Made by a program: the position numbers and the translations under genes. Shown piece by piece: positions 45,454 through 57,138 of a DNA stretch of 64,000 nucleotides; the stretch's first letter is position 1, and each line of letters opens with the position of its first letter. The notes under the pieces were generated by a model. It was given only the letters and a program-made list of their open reading frames with translations, did no database searches and had not been told where the DNA came from. The stretch is from Nymphaea colorata. Taxonomy: Eukaryota; Streptophyta; Magnoliopsida; Nymphaeales; Nymphaeaceae. The stretch lies in NCBI RefSeq assembly GCF_008831285.2, contig NC_045150.1, forward strand, positions 9,934,001 to 9,998,000. Reading direction: 5' to 3'.

Positions 45454-47820
45454 TGTTTGATTCCAAAATTTTCATTGGTTTTGGAGTGCTCTAGAAAAAT
45501 GAGGTTTTGTTTTGAAATAGGAAAGAAAGGGGACTCCCCCGTCGGTGCGAGGATCAACCGTTCTCGGTGCCTTTACCAGGGGTAATCAACCCAAGGGCTA
45601 TGTTTATCATTGATTCATTTCGTTTTAACTTAAACATCTTTCTTATTCTATATGTGATGTAGAAAAATATTGAAAGTTTGAAGTTTCAAACTTTTGAAAA
45701 GACTCTTGAAGAGTTGCTTGAGAATGTGAAATATTTTGGGGAAAACTAAAATTGAAAAATATCATTTGGAAAGCTCGAGAAATCATTTTGAAGTCATTTT
45801 AGTATTCTCTTAAGACTTTAAGTAGGTTTGAGATTTTGCTTCAATTTGGTTACCACCTAGTTAGAGTTTCATCTCATCTTGCTTAAGTTCTTTGAAGTGG
45901 TGTTTGTGATCATAAGTGATATTGAGTGAAGGTGAGGGCATAGATGCATTCATCCTATATGATTAGAAGAATATAAAACATCCACAACATTCATCCAAAG
46001 TCGTTCTTACCATAACATACATATAAGATTTTTGTTTTATAATTATTATATATAAGAAAGAAAAGTTTTTGAAAATGGATTGAGGTTGTAGACCATCGAG
46101 TATGATTCCAATATTGGGTCATTACTTGATTTGTGGTCTTGATAAAGTGGACAAACAAAAAGATCATGAGAGAGGAACGTTAAAAAGAATACAAGAGATA
46201 AAACACTATTATGAAGAAAAAGAGAGAGAGAGAGAGAAAGACATGCATATATGTGTATACACCATCACATATACACATATATGAAAGCTTAAGAAAAAAA
46301 GATGTCTTGATTTGAAGAGAAAGAGAGGTTTTAGAGGAAAAGAAAAATATACATATGTATATATGGGTATGTATAAGAAATTTTGTAAGGGAAGATATTT
46401 GTCTTGGAAAGAGGAATAAAATATTTGAAAGAGTGGAAATAGAGCACATGTGCATATACATTCATGTGCATATGAAAATTTGTAAAATAAAAAGTGAAAA
46501 CATAGGAAGAGAAAGATGGGGGGATCATCATGTGTATATAGATGTATATAACATGTATATACATACGTGCCTTCACAAGATTCAAAAATCAATGAATAAC
46601 TTAAAATTACCACCTTCACATTTAATGTGGGCCGGAGGGAAAATTGAACTCATGCAAGAGTCTAAGCTAAGTCCTTAAGGCCGTATTAGAAGGTTTTTTT
46701 TTAAATGTTTTGGAAAATATGATTTATATAAACATAGAATGTTATTGTTTAGTTTGTTACATGATTCAATCATGAAATGAAAGATCATCTCATCTTTCCA
46801 TGCTCCCGATGCACTCGAGCATAGCCTCTTGCTATGGAAAGATGATGATGATAAGTAAATGAAGAAAAAAAGACAATGCTATATTCAATAAAAGAGAAAA
46901 CATGATTCAATCATGAAATGAAAGATCGTGTCATCTTTTCATGCTCCCGGTACACTCGAGCATAGCCTTTTGTCTCTAAAATAGAGATTGAGTGCTATCT
47001 CCTTTGGCCATGGGGAGATGATGATGAAAAGAAAATAAAGAAAGAAAAACAATGCTATATTCAATAAAAGAGAAAACATGATTCAATCATGAAATGAAAG
47101 ATTGTCTCATCTTTCCATGCTCCCAGTGCACTCGAGCATGGCCTCTGTCTCTAAAATAGAGATTGAGTACTATCTTCTTTGGCCATGGGGAGATGATGAT
47201 CAGAACAAAATGAAGCAAGAAAGACAATGCTTTATTCAATAAAAGAGAAAACATGGTTCAATCATGAAATGAAAGATCGTCTAATCTTTCCATGCTCCCG
47301 GTGCACTCGAGCATAGCCTCTTTTTTCTAAAATAGAGATTTAGTTCTATCTCCTTTGACCATGGGGAGATGATGATGAGAAGAAAATGAAGTAAGAAAGA
47401 CAATGCTATATTTAATAAAAGAGAAAACATGATTCAATCATGAAATGCAAGATCGTCTCATCTTTCCATGCTCTCGGTGCACTTGAGAATAGCCTCTTGT
47501 ATCTAAAATAGACATTGAGTGTAATCTTCTTTGGCCATAAGGAGATGATGATGAAAAGAAAATGAAGAAAGAAAGACAATGTTATATTCAATAAAAGGAA
47601 AAACATGATTCAATCATGAAATGAAAGATCGTCTCATCTTTCCATGCTCCCAGTGCACTCGAGCATAGACTCTTGTCTCTAAAGATTGTCTCTCGGTGCA
47701 CGCGACGCTCGATTTCGAATTTCAGGTTTGAAATACTTGATTTGGATCTAATTAGTAGTTTTGGATCTAATTTTGATCCACAATTAGATTTTTGGCTTGG
47801 AGAAATTTGGGGTGATTACA
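45454..47820 (-). repeat. 5' LTR (2367 bp), internally deleted
   Basis: It matches the 3' LTR at both ends. About 0.9 kb present in the 3' LTR (35481-36395) is missing between CTCTAAAG and the start of the GATTTCGAATTT block (47680-47710). The missing part includes the TATA region. It has about six ~175-bp subrepeats versus about 3.7 in the 3' LTR. Confidence 0.9.
46760..47690. repeat. ~175-bp LTR subrepeats, 5' LTR array
   Basis: Palindrome-led units (CATGATTCAATCATG) start near 46760, 46911, 47088, 47262, 47429 and 47604. The first unit is shortened. Confidence 0.9.
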
Positions 47821-47825
47821 CCAAG
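47821..47825. repeat. Target-site duplication CCAAG (right)
   Basis: Partner of 33501-33505. Confidence 0.9.
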
Positions 47826-48961
47826 TGAGCTGGATCAATTGGGCTGGGCACCAGTTTGATAAGGGCAAGGAGGCGTAGCCATGCCTAGTATGAGCCGGGC
47901 ATGGCCAGATCAAAGTCTTCGATAAGACAGCCTGTTGGCCAAGGCCTCAGCCTACCAGCAAAGGACCAGTGGTAGTGGGCAAATTGCTGGCTTCAGGTGG
48001 CTGGCAATAGACGACCATAGCCACACTGATGGTTGTTAGGCCTGATAGTCGAGAGGGAGAGAGAGAAAGTGGAGGGTGAGGAGGTAGTGGCTGGTAAGCA
48101 TAGGGCCAATGTTGGTGTCTGTGTCGGAGTGCCAAGTGGTGAGAATCGAACTATGTGCACAGCCTGTAGCAACCAACTTACTACAGGCTGGGGACTTCTG
48201 GTTCACTGGTGGTTGAACTTGTCTTCTCCAATGGGTTCTAGCAGAAGGTCTTCCTCTAAAGATGAGGCTACTACTGGTACTGGACTGTGCGCAGGTGAGA
48301 AGGCATGGCTTGGGTGAGGACTGATGTGCACTGTAGAGGAGCTTGCAGTGGTCGGCGGTGAGGAAATAGACAAACTTTGATTGCCATTTTTCGGAGGCTG
48401 GTGGTAGAGTCCAGCTTTGGGCGTAAATCATGATCAAAGGATTTTGGTGAACAGAGAGAGAGAGAGATTGGAAGGTGTGCGGTCACGGTGGGGGTGGTAG
48501 TGTGGCTCCAGCAGCAGCGGCAGGTGGTGGAAGTGGAAGAAGAAAGAGAAGGCTAGTGACGAAAGCTGGCCGGTGTCAGACATGGGTGTTCGACGAGTGG
48601 CAACAACAACTGGTGAAGGTGGAAGGGGGTGGCAGTGGCAGGGGGGTGGCAGAGGAGACCGAGTTTCGTACGCCTCTCCTATGTATGTAATGAGGTGCAC
48701 CGAATGTGGACCATACTACCGATGTGCATATTTACTTTCATCCCTAAACATTGCATATATATGTGTGTGAGATAACCAGTGTATGAGATAACATTGAATG
48801 GATAATAAATAAAGATGAGATAACAAATAAGTATGAGGTAATGTGTATGAGATAACAAATAAATGTAAGATGCTTGTATACATGAGTTGCACCCTACTTG
48901 GTTTCTCATGCAACTCTTTCTTGTGAATGATCATTGTAGCATGAAAGGACTTTGGTTAGTT
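47826..48961. other. GC-richer anonymous region right of the Tat insertion
   Basis: Continuation of 33188-33500 before the insertion. Open frames on both strands up to 133 codons (48036-48437) reflect GC content and GGT/GGC runs (48490-48660). No domain or splice structure could be supported. Confidence 0.4.
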
Positions 48962-48985
48962 GCTCTCTCTCTCTCTCTCTTTCTC

Positions 48986-49027
<42 letters not shown>
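48962..49027. repeat. Compound (CT)n(GT)n(TA)n microsatellite
   Basis: CT, GT and TA dinucleotide runs in tandem. Confidence 0.95.
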
Positions 49028-49028
<1 letters not shown>

Positions 49029-49758
49029 TTTTGTTTTTCTTAGCAATCATATATAAGGATCCGTTTCTCTAGGTCTTGTGGGTGTCTTTTAGGAGCGTGT
49101 TGAGAGGTGAATTCTCTTCATTGCGATGGCTGTTGTTGGTAAATGAGCAAAACGTTGAGCAAGGCCTTCGTTAAAGGCAAGCTGTTTAATGTTCTTGCTA
49201 AAAATTAATGTTGAAAAAAAAATATAAAGAGATTGTTCTTATTATCAAATAGTAGACAAAATAGACATCACAAACATAAAAGAATGTGCAAGATTCAAAT
49301 ATTGGATGGAACATACAAAATGGACAGAGCATAAATCAAACAGAACAAGACAGATAAGACAGATAATAAGAAGAAAGGAACTTGATGTTCTGTTCCTAAA
49401 GCCGTCAAATAATGGACAGAGAACACCAATAAGATGACGGAGGTGTGGTAGACAGGACGTCCAGTCCGTTCTGTCCAGCGAAACAGTTATCAAACAACCT
49501 CTTAGAATGCAGACTTAGGCACACTTACTAGCTAAGTGTGCAAGAAAGAAGCTAATTTGTAGCTATTGGCATTCTTACATAGGGAACTGAATCCCCACCT
49601 CCCCCATTTAGTTGAAGTAACTTCAATATATGATGCCATGAACACTTATTGGAAAGCCTTAGAGACCAACCTTAAAATGGATTTAATTGATGATGCTTAT
49701 ATAGATGATGATGGAAAATGGCAATGGATGGCGTGAAGGTGACAGGCCTGGTGATAGT
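49028..49758. other. Anonymous region with dispersed repeat
   Basis: Contains copy 2 (49573-49662) of the repeat at 16911-16999. GGACAGA/AGACAG words recur between 49250 and 49480. No gene recognised. Confidence 0.45.
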
Positions 49759-49920
49759 GGTCTGAAACTGGTTATCTGCATACCCGTGTGCGCAAAAAAT
49801 TGTGCACAAGGGTGTATAATGACCAAAATACTCCTGATTAAGTACAAAGGAGCGAAACTGGTTTTATGCACACCTCTATGCATGCACAGGAGTGTGTAAT
49901 GACCAAACTGTAGCTAATAA
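49759..49920. repeat. Imperfect tandem repeat (~80-90 bp x 2)
   Basis: Both units contain GAAACTGGTT..(A/C)TGCA(T/C)ACC and GTGT(A/G)TAATGACCAAA. The first holds GTGTGCGCAAAAAATTGTGC, a potential stem-loop. Confidence 0.7.
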
Positions 49921-52379
49921 AGTGAAAAAACAAAGATTTTTAAAAAGGATAAAAATGAGATTGTAAAAAAATAAAAAGACTAACAAGTAATTTCATTATA
50001 AAAAATTTCTAAAATAACCCCACCCTCTCACTTTTTTGGGAGGATTAAATATTTGTTGCACGCAAAAAAACGTGATAAAACTGCAAAAAAGTTATTTTGA
50101 AGTAAAAAAAGAAGAAAATGATTTTTTTCGTGGTTATATTATTTTTAACATTGTTATCATGGGGCTCTTTTTTTTACAAAAAAACAAGTTTTTTGGGTGA
50201 CTATGACTGCAGTTAACCCCATGTGTTTTCCCAACGTGGTTAACAGCTCAGTGCTTGAAAAAGACCTGGAGGCCTCCCCATTCCTTCCATGTCAAGGGTC
50301 TTGAACTATATTGGAATCTAAGTAAAGTAGTATACTTTTCAACTTGAATGTCACAATCTTACTTTTTCTAGTTCTGGAGAGCACCTAAAGAAATCAAATA
50401 GGCAACAGCTGTTTGCCAAACAGCTAAGTTGAGGTCCTTGAGGCAATTTTACATCCCTTCATTGATGATACTCTCAACCACTGTATCTTTATTTCTGACT
50501 TCCTTAAGGATATCAATGGATTGGATTCAAATCAGATATACCCTTACTCATATCTATTTTTCAGATATTCAGATTCAAATACAAATAAAGAAAAGTCAAA
50601 TCTAAATCTAAATCTAAATCCAAATCCAAAATCTGATTTCATGATTTAAGTCTGACCGAATCTGATTTTTACATTCATGTACATAATATTGAACCCAATC
50701 TGACTGATTTTTTGAAGCATAAGAGCATAGGATGTAGGATGTTTATTCAAAATTAAATCTGATTTGAATCTGAATCTGCACCCAATCCTAAATCAATCCG
50801 CTCCAATTTCTTATTCAGATATCAATTTTTTTTCCATATCCATTTTCTTCCGACACGTGCCGTAATTGTGCATTGCCATTGGTAGAGGGGACATGCACAG
50901 TGATCGAACGATCTGGAATCGGATCAGATTTGGATTTGGTTGATTGGCCTCGAGAAATCTCACTTGATCAAAATTTAGTATCCTTTTTCAGAAACAAAAA
51001 GTTGATGTGATCTCAAGAGTTATTTGTGATTGATGCAAGCTTGAAGCTCACGCACCAGAAGCAACCGATGGCAGGGCTGAACGGCTCATATATATTCTCA
51101 TACCTCTATTTAAGAGTAGTCCAACTTTCAATGCACTTAGAATTTTGGAAAGGATGAATAATGGAGATTGGCCTGATGATTCTCAGCGCTCATGACGTTT
51201 TAGAGCCAAAGCAAAGTCTGATCTTTTTCTGATGAAAAGCACTAACGCCGTTCAATTATGAACTAATTAGGAACACTATATATCTCTGCTTAGCTTCTGT
51301 TCTGAATCCAGTGCAGTACTCATTCTTTTGCAGCCTCAGTGCTTGGCTACCCACGATCCATGGCCACATTTTGAATGATGATAGCGTTTTCATGCTCTTT
51401 CCTCAGTTTCACTGGTTCTTCATTCGCGCTAGATTCCAAGAGCTGATTTTCTTTCTTTTTTTTTCCTCCAATTCTACATGTTTCTGTAACTGACATGAAT
51501 TTTCCATCAGCGAAAGAGTCAATCCTGTTTCAGTAATGACGAACTATTAACATGGCCTGTTTAATTTTCTCTCCAAAGTGGTCAAAAAACAAGCCAATGA
51601 AGCACATGAGAAAAATACTAGCTTGTTGATAAATTTTGTATCGAGTTGTATTAAAGAGGAAATTTGTTAGTTTACAATCTCTTTGAAATATGTGTAATCA
51701 GTAGAAGGAATTGGAGAGTTGTTTTAGACTCTTGGAAGCCTATTTCCTTTGAAAACTAATAGAATGTACAACTCTTGCTTAAAGATTCACTTCACCCAAT
51801 TTAAATTCATAGATTCTTGAAGTGATTTACCCTTCATGCAAAATAATGGCCATATAAACCTAAGAATTTGTAAAGACACCATTGGAGGATGTTCGCACCT
51901 AAGGAAATGAAGGAGATCATGAAAAGTTGATATTACTTTAGCTCAACTTTATGGGATTCTTATTCCATAATAATGGGTCTATATCCGTGACAGAGGTTCA
52001 ATATTCTCCTTCTGTGACTAGAATGCGGTCATTCCTGAATGCCCACACAAACTGCATTCAATGTTCTTATAATGAATATATAGGGGTCTTTTCATATGAT
52101 TGTGATTTGTTAACTGTGATTTTACATAAGCCTGTTATGTAAAATGTTTTTCTGGACATGTATTATCTCATTTTTGAGGTATCTTTATGATGTTTTCAAG
52201 GTTCATTTGTACAAATTTTACCCCATGTCAGAGTTTTATGGTATAAACATGCTAACTCTCTATTTTAGTTAGCCTTTTTTTTTAGCACCCTATTTTGAAT
52301 CTTTATTCTTAAAAAGCCTGTTTATTTGATTTATAATTGGGTTCACTTGGGATTGTTATGGAGTTTCATGATGGTGCCG
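49921..52379. other. Anonymous region
   Basis: Includes an AAATCT/AAATCC hexamer array at 50597-50634 inside a GATTTGGATTC-rich segment (50500-50840). No gene recognised. Confidence 0.4.
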
Positions 52380-52926
52380 TCATATAGCATTGCTAGTCGG
52401 GCAGGCCAGCCCACAGAAAACACGTTGCTTGTACGACTCAGGAAAACATCCTGCACGGGAGTAGGCCTCGACCTTTATTTCAAAGGAATTGTGTAAGGGG
52501 TTCCAATCCCAAAACAACCATTCTTTATACTTGACTATTCCTTGAAGAACCGTAAGTAGATGACATGCTTCAATTGCTGGTGGATCTCCCACTACCGTTG
52601 GCAGAAAATCCACTCTTAAAAACTCCATGAACTTCTGATGTGGTTGGCCCTCACTATGCACATTACCCAGCCGAAGCCTCCAGCCTTGGTTGTTCATTTG
52701 AATGCATATGGTTCCTTTAATTTTAAGTTGGAAAGCCAACACTTGGAGACATCTGATCAAACTATCCAACCTCGATCCATTTCCCGGCGCCAAAATGAAA
52801 ACCTCCTGTTAGCCTGATCAGACCCGCAGTTTCAAGTAGGTGTAAAGGATTGGTGTTGGTAGAATGACCAAAATTCAGAATGTCGAGGTCTGAGTTCTGC
52901 AATGGAGCTTCTAATTTAATCTGTCC
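52380..52926 (-). pseudogene. Possible terminal exon of an unidentified gene, frameshifted
   Basis: On the minus strand an acceptor-like sequence (GTGATTGACTCAG) precedes 52926. One frame reads GQIKLEAPLQNSDLDILNFG, HSTNTNPLHLLETAGLIRLT, then meets GGAGG at about 52810. The next frame continues without stop to TGA at 52382-52380 with FILAPGNGSRLDSLIRCLQV, KGTICIQMNNQGWRLRLGNV, VDFLPTVVGDPPAIEACHLL and AGCFPESYKQRVFCGLACPT. Removing one G would fuse the two into one exon of about 180 codons. The balanced, Cys- and Trp-containing composition looks like real protein rather than repeat. I do not recognise the family. A frameshift by mutation or assembly error is equally possible. Confidence 0.45.
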
Positions 52927-53476
52927 CTGAGTCAATCACATTTACACATATTAGAAACCCTATTGTGTTTAACCATGTTCTATAGTTTCCACAAATACCA
53001 GATGCAGATGTAAAAAAACAATTTTCCAACATTTTCACCGTTCCTTGTTTTTAAAACGTTTCCCCATCCAATGGATTAACACCTCAATGACATTGCTATT
53101 AAGATGAATGCTAGAACCAAAATACAAACTCACTTGGCCATATTCAATTCTTTAAGTTCCCTTAACTCAATCTCTCCTTGCAATTTCAGGAGATTATCCA
53201 TAACACTTCCGTCTGCCATTTTACTGAATTTTCAAAGATGGTAGCCCCTTTGTTAGGACTTGTCCTTATTAATAGTGGGGGTTGTATTGCCTACCAAAGT
53301 GATGTGACAAATCACACTGGATTGGCTGACAGAAAAGACTTTTTCTGCCTAAACAGTGAAATGTTTGCTGACCTGAAATGGAAAAAGAGCAAAAATCCAA
53401 CCATCATTTAGCTAAAGTCCTGCTAATCCTATATGCAATGTTTATTTCATGAATTTCGTAATGGGCCTGTCTCTCT
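52927..53476. other. Anonymous region, possible upstream intron or exons
   Basis: A short minus frame, MADGSVMDNLLKLQGEIELR followed by ELKELNMA, ends at a GTGAGT donor (53133-53128), but its phase does not join the 52926 acceptor. Left unassigned. Confidence 0.35.
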
Positions 53477-53518
<42 letters not shown>

Positions 53519-53581
53519 ACACACATATATATATATCTATATATACATATATATATATCTATATATACATATATATATATC

Positions 53582-53622
<41 letters not shown>

Positions 53623-53628
53623 GTATAT

Positions 53629-53660
<32 letters not shown>

Positions 53661-53661
53661 C
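53477..53661. repeat. (CA)n(TA)n microsatellite
   Basis: About 45 bases of CA repeats followed by about 135 bases of TA with CTA/TGTA interruptions. Confidence 0.97.
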
Positions 53662-54529
53662 CCTGGTTTTAAGACCCTTTTACTCTTTCTTGGTTACTTG
53701 GTGAAAAAAATTGCATCAGGGCAATGATACTTTCGCAAAGCTCTAAGGTGGCATTTGGATGATATTTCCACAAAAGATTTTTGAAGGGAAACCAGTTCTT
53801 TAAGGATAGTGTTATTGATGCATGCAGAGAACATTATCACTCTTTTAGCAATCACATGCTTCTGAGCCCATAGAATTGTGCTGCAGGTTGACTTATTTCG
53901 TGCATTACGAGAGCTGTAACTTGTTAAGTAACCCAACACTATATTGAATGCTTACAACCGAATTTCTCTGGCCAGTTGTTTACTGTTTTCATTAATCTTG
54001 AGAGTTATTATTGCTATGGTCTTTTTTTTACCTTTTGTGAAATCCATCTATGTGAAAGCCAAAGCCTAGTCATTAATTTGATTCTCATTGGTATTATTCT
54101 TCTAAATTGCAAATGACGACATACGCTACTTTCAGATTACATGAAGTAACTGCAAGTTTACTGAGATTAGATTAGATGAAGTAACTGCAAGTTCACTAGA
54201 TCCGAAAGCAGCCTTGGACCCTAGGGGCCTCTTCGGGGTATCCCCCCCCGCCAAAAAAAAAAAAAAACCTTCCAGCTTCAAACTTCTTGTTCATTGCTTT
54301 TGCTTATCAGAAGAGAGGAAATGAGGAACTATTTACCGCGACTATCAGAGGAACATGCAGGGGAAAATAGGGGATCGTTGTACTGTTGAAGAGACAACAA
54401 TATGATCTTCAATAATGGTTGACCTGTGAGCATGAAGAGTTTGGAGTGCGTCCTTTATTTTTTCATGTTCTTTCACCACTGGTGCACGCAATGTTTGCCT
54501 CCAACAGCGTCTTGCCGGCTTTTGTCACA
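53662..54529. other. Anonymous region
   Basis: Contains a short duplicated phrase (GATGAAGTAACTGCAAGTT... near 54142 and 54176) and C/A homopolymers at 54241-54270. No gene recognised. Confidence 0.4.
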
Positions 54530-55510
54530 TTGAGTCTCTCTCTCTCTCCTTGATTTTTCACTTAAAAGTCTCTCTTTGTCTTTCTTTTATTAACCTCTCT
54601 CTCTCTCTTTCTTTGATTTCTTTCTTAAAATTTATTTTCTCCCCCTTGTATTAATCTCTCTTTTGATGTCTCTCTCTCTCCCTCTCATCAACTTATCTCT
54701 CTTTTAAATCTCTCTTTTTGATTCCTTTCTTAAATTCTCTTTTTTCTCTCTTTTATAACCCTGTCTCTTCGATTTCTAGATCTCTTAAAATCACTCTATC
54801 TCATGCTTTTATTATTACCTTTTTCTATCTCTCTCACTTTGATTTCTCTACTACTTTTTTTCTCTTTTGTTAATATTTCTCTCTGTGATCTCTTTTCTTT
54901 CCTCTCCCTCTGTTGTATTTTTTGTCTTAAAATCTATCTTCCTCTCTCTTTTATTAATCTGTCTATCTCTTCAAAAAATCCCTTTTTCTACTGCTTTTAT
55001 TAACCTCCCTCTCTTTGCCTTCCACATATCTATTTTTTAAAAAGCTCTCTGTCTCCCCATCTCTCTCTTCGATTTCTCTCTTTAAATCTCTTTTTCTCTC
55101 TTTTCATATCTCTCTATCTCTCTTAAAATCTATATGTCTCTCTCTATCTCTCGTTGATTTTTCTCTTAAGATCTTTCTCTTTCTCTTTTATTAATCTCCC
55201 TTTCTTTGATTTCTCTGTTTTCAATTACTCTTGTACAATTTTTTTTCTCTCTTTTATTAGTCTCTCTCTCTCTCTCTCTCTTTTCATCTCTCTCTTAAAA
55301 TCTCTCTTCCTCACTCTTCTTCTTTCTTTGATTTCTCTTTGTTGCACTCTTTGATGTCTTCTTAAGCTCTCTTTCTCTCTCTCTCATATTAACCACACAC
55401 TCTCTCTCTTTTTAAAATCTCTTTCTAGATCTCTCTCTCTCTCTTTTTCTTTTTAAACTTATATCTTTAGTTGTCTCTCTCCGCCTCTCTTTCTCTATCT
55501 CTTAAGGTCT
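54530..55510. repeat. CT-rich degenerate tandem array (left arm)
   Basis: About 980 bases, nearly all pyrimidine, of a degenerate roughly 50-60-bp unit: TTTTATTAAcCTCTCTCTCT, TTTGATTTCTCTC, TTAAAATCTCTTTTTCTCTC. It is the inverted counterpart of the GA-rich array downstream. Confidence 0.85.
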
Positions 55511-55611
55511 CATTTTAAATTCCTATTATCCTTGGTCTAAGATATTCTTCTTAAGAGCCTCATAACTTTTCAAGTAAAACAACCAGCATTTCCACATCCA
55601 ACCAACAAATC

Positions 55612-56735
55612 GAAGAAAGATAGAGTGAGAGATTAATAAATGACAGAAAAAGATGTTTTAAGAGATAATCGAAAAGAGGGAGAAAGAGAGATTTGCTTTA
55701 ATAATGAGATATCATAATTTTGATAGAAATTAAGACTGTAAGTTTAAGAAATACTTTTAGAAATTTACAGACTCATCATTTTTTTATATAGGCTGGAAAT
55801 GAACTATGGATCATGGAAGAGCTTAGGGCAAGTTTCCAAAGCTTCCTTAGGGGCTTATTTAGAAAGACTATTGAAACTTGTTTAAAATTATCAATATATA
55901 CATATAAGGAAACTTTTTTTGTATATAAACGAAAACGTTAAACAAAGTATCTCCTTTTAACTTATGGATTATGAGAATATATCTATTCCACCGTTGAGCA
56001 TGAGAGGAAGCATCTATTCTAGAAGAAGTTGATGAAAGTAACTCTTCTTGTGCTTTGAAAAATTTATTCTTTTGAGACTACTAATTGCATGGTCAATATG
56101 CAGATATTAAGAGAATGATGATTAATAAGTAGTTAAAGATGTGGTTTAAAACTAAAAGAGACAGAAATAGATATTTAGGAGATAAATCAAAGAGAGAAAG
56201 GGAAAGAGAGATCAATAAAAGAAATAAAAAAAATTTTAAGAGATAAATCAAAGAGAAAGAGAGAGAAATCCAAGAGAGATTAACAAAAGATCGAAAAAGA
56301 GAGCTTAAGGAAGAAATAGAGAGAGAAAGATAGATTAATAAAAAGCAAAAGAGAAAAATATTTTAACCGAAAAATCAAAGAGAGGCAGAGAGGAACATAG
56401 ATTTCAAGAAAAAGGAAGATAGAGATTAATAAAGAGAGAAGAGAAAGATGCTAAGAACGAAATTGAAGAGAGAGAGACTAGTAAAAGATTGATTTTGAGG
56501 GAAGTCCAAAATTGAGAGAAGAGAAAGAGAAAGAAAGAGAGAGAAATTAAAAAGAGAAAAAGGTTAATACAAGAGAAAGTAAGAAATATTTAAAGAGAGA
56601 AACCAAATAAAGAAAGAGAGAGGGAGGGAGAGAGAAAGAAAGGAAAAAATAAGAGAGGGAGAGAGGGAGGAAGACTAATGAAAGAGAAAAAAATGAGATT
56701 TTAAGAAAGAAATCAAAGAAAGATATGTGTGTATA
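55612..56735. repeat. GA-rich degenerate tandem array (right arm)
   Basis: 55612-55700 and 56150-56735 are purine-rich with units GAGAGATTAATAAAAGA, AAATTTTAAGAGA, AAATCAAAGAGAGAAAGAG. These are the reverse complement of the left-arm unit. 55701-56149 is an ordinary AT-rich insert without repeats. Confidence 0.85.
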
Positions 56736-56789
56736 TATGTATAAAATAATAATAATAAGAATATGTAATCAGACCCATTAGCCTCTCCT

Positions 56790-56960
56790 TTTAAAAAGTA
56801 ATTTTGGTCTTTTTTGTGGGCAAGAACCATTTGCCCCTTCTTTTGATAAAGAACCTCCTTTTAGAGGGCGATTTTGGTTTTTTTGGTGGGCAAGACCCAT
56901 TTGCCCCTCCTTTTGACAAAAACCTCCTTTTAGATGGTGATTTTAGTCTTTTTGGGTGGA
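56790..56960. repeat. Tandem repeats in LTR U3
   Basis: Three units built on GATTTTGGTTTTTTTGGTGG plus GCAAGACCCATTTGCCCCTC, homologous to the GTGGGCAG..GCCCAC region of the minus-strand LTRs. Confidence 0.75.
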
Positions 56961-57130
56961 CAAAGACCCAACTCATTTAAAAAATATATATTTTTATAAT
57001 CCTAATGGCCAATCATACCCATTTTCAAACCATTTCTTTTTCAAAATAATTCAAAATTATGTGAGATTCGGATCAAAATAGGGTGAAATTCAAAAAACTT
57101 TAAATTTTGGGTTTTTGGCTCTAAAATCTC

Positions 57131-57138
57131 TATAAATA
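57131..57138 (+). promoter_or_regulatory. LTR TATA box
   Basis: TATAAATA in the family-conserved context CTCTATAAATACCCC. Confidence 0.65.

Larger units (their letters stand above)
33506..47820 (-). mobile_element. Complete but decayed Tat-lineage Ty3/gypsy LTR retrotransposon
   Basis: Boundaries are exact: CCAAG / TG...CA / CCAAG. The LTRs are 33506-36519 (3' LTR, 3014 bp) and 45454-47820 (5' LTR, 2367 bp), enclosing an 8.9-kb internal region. Gene order on the minus strand is ORF1, gag, protease, RT, RNase H, second RNase H, integrase. Two consecutive RNase H domains and an extra ORF before gag are hallmarks of the Tat lineage (Ogre/Retand-like). Over the first about 185 aligned LTR bases I count about 22 differences, so the insertion is old. 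Stops and shifts interrupt every coding block, so it is not autonomous. Confidence 0.92.

Noticed and set aside
34857-47690. CRISPR-like array (regular ~175-bp units with a palindrome)
   Set aside because: Units are repeats over their whole length with no unique spacers, and they lie inside plant retrotransposon LTRs.
33188-48961. A host gene interrupted by the Tat insertion
   Set aside because: Joining 33188-33505 to 47826 onward gives GC-rich sequence but no continuous recognisable coding frame.
52927-53220. Minus-strand exon MADGSVMDNLLKLQGEIELR with a GTGAGT donor joined to 52926
   Set aside because: The splice phase does not match the downstream frame, so the join gives an early stop.
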